47,564 bases of DNA. It comes from Xenoacremonium recifei. Taxonomy: Eukaryota; Ascomycota; Sordariomycetes; Hypocreales; Nectriaceae. The stretch covers positions 1 to 47,564 of the forward strand of contig WOFQ01000113.1 in the NCBI GenBank assembly GCA_012184525.1. The letters are read 5' to 3'. How positions within the stretch are numbered: position 1 is the stretch's first letter; each line of letters begins with the position of its first letter. Below are positions 43,764 to 47,564 of this stretch, in pieces. Position numbers and translations under genes: made by a program. Under the pieces are notes generated by a model. The model saw only the letters and a list, made by a program, of their open reading frames with translations. It was not told the origin of the DNA and made no database searches.

Positions 43764-45307
43764 TGTCTTAGTTGTACGTAATATAGATGAAATTCAGTTC
43801 AACCTCAGACTTAACTTCACCTCGACTTCGATAGCCATTATAACACGTCCCTTACCATCTTGACATCCTCGCGTCCGGGGTTCAATTAGTGGCATATGAT
43901 TGGGCCGCATTGTCTCGCTTGACTTGCAGTCCTGCCACCCCGCGTTTGATGATCACCGAATGTACTTGGAATCGCCGACCTGTGCGAAAAAGTGGCACCA
44001 TTTTTCTGTTGGATTGACGAGGATATGCGATTAAGGAGGCATCCCAAAGGAGCTAGCCCTTATAAATCGAGTGTAGTGGGGAGGTCTGACAATCCCCGCA
44101 CAAGAACATCGAAGAGTCAAAATCATGAATATAATGAATCAACATCATAATCACCTTCTAACTATCCATTAAATGCAATTATCCCCTCGTCCCTTAGCGT
44201 CTCCAACAGATTTGAAGCTCCGCTTTTCTTTATTACTTACATATCCTTAGAGCCAGAACGGAGAGGGTTAAAACAACCCCTCCTTTCGGAAGGCTGGAGA
44301 CAAGAACGAAGACCTCGAGCAATAAGATCATCAAATTCTTAGTTCACTACTAATACGTTCACCCCATCGCGCCCGTGCATATCCAATAAAAACAGGCTCC
44401 AATCTAACATCAAGCACCCCCACTAAATATACGGGTTCGGAAAGCTGTCCCGATCCTGGCTACCTTACCGACGCAGTTCGCGATGGTTTCTTCCGATACT
44501 CCGTAGACCCGACGCTGAATCGAGTAATGCATGAAATAACTATGGTAACGCGAATCCGGTCGAAAATTATGCACCTTGGCGCTGGTACTTCGTCTCCGAA
44601 TAAGCATCATCTCACTCGGGTTTGCCACCCGATAAAAATCCCCCCACCGTGCCGTGTCAGCTCGCTCGAATCCTCCAACACCACGCCGTTGGTAACCTCA
44701 ATCTTTTGGCCGTAAGCGCCTGCTCATGATAAGGGTCGCAAATGAAAAGAACTCGAGTTAAAGGAAAGTTAAAGATAAACCCCCGGATTTCACGCTAATA
44801 TTGCGTGAATAAATTTATAGCTCGCTTGTCGTATGTATCTCATGAATATGGAGGGTGCGCGCCCACAACTACGTGGCAAGTGCGTTCGGAATGAGGTGCT
44901 CTAAACACGGACGTCTCGGCTTCACAACCCGTTAGTAGCTTTTGACAAAGCCACTTGCACCATCAAGGTCATCCGACCGGCCCAGAACTCTCTTGAGTCT
45001 TGCCGGACTCGGCATGATGGTCACTTGACGCTATCGCGGTTCTCTTCCCGAGCCAGACCTCTCTGGGTCTCGGCACCGTCAATTTATGTGGCTCCCAGAA
45101 ATCGGGAGGAAAGGAGGGTAGAAATACAACTACATAAAATGAACCGTGACCACGCAGTTATTTATTTTCCACAAGCAAGGCAAACACATTAACCAAGACC
45201 TACCAGAGTGAACTTGATCTCCAGTTCTGAACATCTTGCCCAAACATCTTTCCATTATTCTTCAACAGCTTTTGTATTATATCCTAATTTCTATCCTCGC
45301 AACACCA
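43764..45307. other. 1.5-kb intergenic interval
   Basis: No gene with a recognisable motif. A minus-strand frame at 44410-44628 (VHNFRPDSRYHSYFMHYSIQ) reads somewhat like protein but is short and isolated. The last 150 bases form the promoter/leader of oxygenase copy C. Confidence 0.4.
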
Positions 45308-46438
45308 ATGGCCTCTGCAACCCTACAGATCATGGCACCCGTCAAGGGAGCTCCCAAACCCGTCGGTCCGACCAACAAACACCCTATGCGCCCTACGAGC
45401 CAACTGCCTGCATCTCTCCTCGATGTGGCGAGAGCCACAAAGAGAGTTCCCTTTGACGCAGCGAAGCACGTCAATTTCCATCCCCCCTCCCGAGTCTATA
45501 CGATGAAGGAGATCGGCCTCGAGGGCTATGGCATCTCCCCTATTGCTACTTCGGAGCCCTTCCAGCTTTTCTCACCCGAGGCCGTCCAACAGGCTCGTGC
45601 CGAGCTCTTCAGCGAGCCTGTTCTTGCTAAGTGCCAATTCACGTCGACCTTCACCAAGAATATGATCCGCGGTCATACTGCCGAGTAAGCCCCAGCATTT
45701 CAAGAAGAAACTCGAGTAATCGCTAACAGCCCAAGTGATGCTCCTTTCACTCATGCCCTGTGGAAGAGCCCCGAGGTTGTCAACGCCGTGTCTCAAGTAG
45801 TTGGCGTTGATGTCGTGCCGGCCTTTGACTATGAGATTGCTCACGTCAATGTTTTGATTAAAAAAGATGGAGAAGAAGAGGAAGAGGCCAATGATGACGT
45901 TGGCTTTTCTTGGCACTACGATAGCTTTCCTTTCGTCTGTGTCACCATGCTTTCCGACTGTGCAGGAATGACCGGCGGCGAGACCGCGTTGCGGACTGGC
46001 TCCGGTGAGGTCAGAAAGGTCCGCGGCCCTACTATGGTACGTAGCAACTCCACGGCGAGCAAATCAAATCACCTTTATGGGTCTAATTAGCTCTAGGGAA
46101 CGGCCGTCATCTTGCAGGGTCGATACATTGAACATGCAGCTCTCAAAGCAGTGGGTGGACGTGAGCGCATTACCATGATCACCCCCTTCCGACCCAAAAA
46201 CCCCCTGATCAAAGACGAGACTGTCCTCACTACTTGTGTTGCAATCAGTGATTATGATGCTCTATTCTACGACTACTGCCTGTATCGCGCGGAGCTTCTT
46301 CAGGAGCGCATGAGATTGCAGGCTCAGTGGCTTCGGGTGCAGAAAGCGGCTTGCAAACCTTTTGATACCGAGGCAGTGAAAAAATATGTCGAGGAGCAGA
46401 AAGGGTATCTGGAGACAACACTGGAGCAGTTTATCTGA
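45308..46438 (+). CDS. 2OG-Fe(II) oxygenase-like protein, copy C
   Basis: Third paralogue, 339 residues, exons 45308-45684, 45736-46036 and 46097-46438 (introns 51 and 60 nt). Iron ligands are H186-x-D188 (WHYDSFPF) and H239 (RYIEHAALK), with R258 as the co-substrate anchor. I set the first acceptor at 45735 because it gives the same length as copies A and B around the junction; an AG six bases earlier is possible. The N-terminus is Pro-rich as in A and B, and GLEGYGISPIATSEPFQLF is conserved. A distinctive acidic run (DGEEEEEANDD, residues 170-180) stands in the loop before the HxD motif. It lies 29 kb from copy B, beyond the transposon block. Confidence 0.86.
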
Positions 46439-46616
46439 GGCTGGTCCAATTAGGGAAGAAGAAACTAAAAGCATAGCGCCATCTCTGATAGCTTATAGCA
46501 TAGCCAAGTCAGTTTTACAGATTGACACAGTTTAATAGGAAGAAACACTGAGAGTTGCAGTTCCTGAAATCGCCGCGATGACTACAAAAAGCCTAGTGTT
46601 ACACACCAAAATTAAA

Positions 46617-46871
46617 TTAACGTAGCATATCTGCTTCCAGATCAAACAACTCGGGGTTAGACCTCTGTTTTATGGGAGAGTAGAATTTTATTTCAGAGTC
46701 TACTTTGCAGAGGATTGCCACGGCCCAGACGTCATGCCAGCAGGAGGCCGGCTCAGGAGCCGCGAAGGCACGGGGAGCATGTGATATATATTTCAGGAGG
46801 GCTGCATATGACAGGCTAGCCCTCCCTCCTCCGTCAGAGGGCCAGAGATTAATACAATCTTCGCACAACAC
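46617..46871 (-). other. open frame without ATG, possibly a decayed gene end
   Basis: An 84-codon minus-strand frame ending at 46617 reads plausibly as protein (ALLKYISHAPRAFAAPEP, then CWHDVWAVAILCKVDSEI) but has no ATG and no family I recognise. It could be a 3' exon or a transposon remnant. Confidence 0.2.
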
Positions 46872-47127
46872 CTAGCTGTTACCCCCTTGGCGAAGCCATT
46901 GCGAATCTTCTTGATAGCTCGTTCACTACTCGGTAGCTGCTAACTCTGACACTATTAGACTGCTTAGAGGTTTAGCTTAATGTACTAAATTTAATGAACC
47001 CATTTCCAAAGTTAAAAAAAAAATGGATAAAAATAAATAAAAAAAACTGTAACTAAGCAAAAAGGAGTTTTATTTCATTTTATTCTATTTAAATGTTCTT
47101 CACTTATATTGTATTTAGTTTAGCGAG
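46872..47127. other. AT-rich spacer
   Basis: Very AT-rich with poly-A runs at about 47013-47045; stops in all frames; no features. Confidence 0.5.
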
Positions 47128-47353
47128 TGTCATGATCCATATCGGACATGCAGGCACCAGTCACGTGCGTGATGAAAAACGCTCACCACCTGGATGGTGA
47201 GCGCAACAGAGATCACCACGGAAAACGTGAGCATACGATATGATGACGACGGAAGACGTCAGCGCATTATTAGGACATCAAGTATACAGACCACTCCATA
47301 AACCTCAGGATATTTTGCTTGGCTACCCAACTATCAATACAACTTGGTTAACA
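47128..47353 (+). repeat. possible solo LTR (copia-like ends)
   Basis: The segment begins TGTCATGATCC and can end in TTGGTTAACA, so it has the TG...CA ends of an LTR and a length (226 bases) normal for fungal copia LTRs. It contains a nine-base hairpin (47180-47203). No target-site duplication and no primer-binding site are evident, so the call is tentative. Confidence 0.3.
47180..47203. repeat. perfect 9-bp inverted repeat (hairpin)
   Basis: CGCTCACCA, loop CCTGGA, then TGGTGAGCG. It sits within the possible LTR. Confidence 0.6.
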
Positions 47354-47564
47354 TAATTTACTTGTGCATTGCCAGACGTAACACTTAAGTCAACGTTCAA
47401 ATCACGTGCCTATCTTACTCGCCAATTAGGAACCTACGATCCGTCGTACCCACCCTACAGTTGGAAGCCAGATCGTTACACTTACTTGTGAACAACTTCC
47501 CTCCTGCATCAACATCCCTTGGCATCCACTGTTAAGGGACTCGCCCTAATTACACCTAAATCAC

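Noticed and set aside
44410..44628. Minus-strand frame with protein-like composition
   Set aside because: Only 72 codons, isolated, no motif, and no splice-linked partner found.
45236..45307. Hydrophobic N-terminal extension of oxygenase C resembling a signal peptide
   Set aside because: The extension would have to start at TTG; no in-frame ATG precedes 45308, and copies A and B have no such leader.
1..47564. CRISPR array, or a Starship-type giant element with a tyrosine-recombinase captain
   Set aside because: No regularly spaced repeats exist, and no DUF3435-like tyrosine recombinase was recognised, although the mix of cargo genes and repeats made it worth looking.

Overview
The window looks like an accessory, transposon-rich region of a filamentous ascomycete genome (Pezizomycotina). 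The evidence is short GT-AG introns (about 50-115 nt) with CTAAC/CTGAC-like branch sites, Zn2Cys6 regulators, fungal-type permease, amine oxidase and DMT transporter genes, and decayed fungal transposons (pogo/Fot-like, a second Tc1/pogo-superfamily DDE element, a MULE and a Ty1/copia element). Many broken frames carry TAG/TGA stops that fit C-to-T/G-to-A change, as repeat-induced point mutation (RIP) would leave. Class or genus cannot be fixed from sequence alone. All functions are read from recognisable motifs; no database search was run.

Layout. 0-5.5 kb: mostly non-coding, AT-rich and repetitive, with a broken pogo-like element (about 2.84-4.35 kb). 5.6-27.8 kb: a compact block of metabolic genes. 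They are a GPR1/FUN34/YaaH transporter with a damaged splice donor, 2OG-Fe(II) oxygenase copy A, a decayed regulator remnant, a succinate-semialdehyde-type aldehyde dehydrogenase, a Zn2Cys6 DNA-binding-only ORF, 2OG-Fe(II) oxygenase copy B, a flavin amine oxidase, a class II aldolase, a full-length Zn2Cys6 activator, an amino-acid permease and a ketopantoate-reductase-like enzyme. 28.7-30.6 kb: a broken OrsD-like (DUF3505-like) gene. 31.3-32.6 kb: an intact-looking glycosyltransferase family 25 gene. 32.8-34.3 kb: a copia wreck. 34.9-36.2 kb: an intact DMT/triose-phosphate-type transporter containing a 6-nt microexon. 36.4-38.3 kb: a MULE wreck. 39.2-41.3 kb: a second DDE transposon with point nonsense mutations. 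42-43 kb: a truncated class I histone deacetylase pseudogene. 43.3-43.8 kb: a small glycine-rich membrane protein. 45.3-46.4 kb: 2OG-Fe(II) oxygenase copy C. The window ends in AT-rich sequence and a possible LTR.

How the genes may work together (inference). The 11.7-27.8 kb block has the parts of a nitrogen-compound pathway: uptake of an amino-acid-like or amine substrate (permease), oxidative deamination to an aldehyde (amine oxidase), aldehyde oxidation (SSADH-like ALDH), hydroxylation or oxidative tailoring (2OG oxygenases), C-C bond cleavage (class II aldolase) and keto-acid reduction (KPR), under the embedded Zn2Cys6 factor. Two pairs are divergently transcribed from shared intergenic regions (copy B/amine oxidase; aldolase/regulator). 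The most distinctive element is a 2OG-Fe(II) oxygenase family present three times within 38 kb, with conserved HxD...H...R spacing. I do not recognise a characterised pathway with this gene set.
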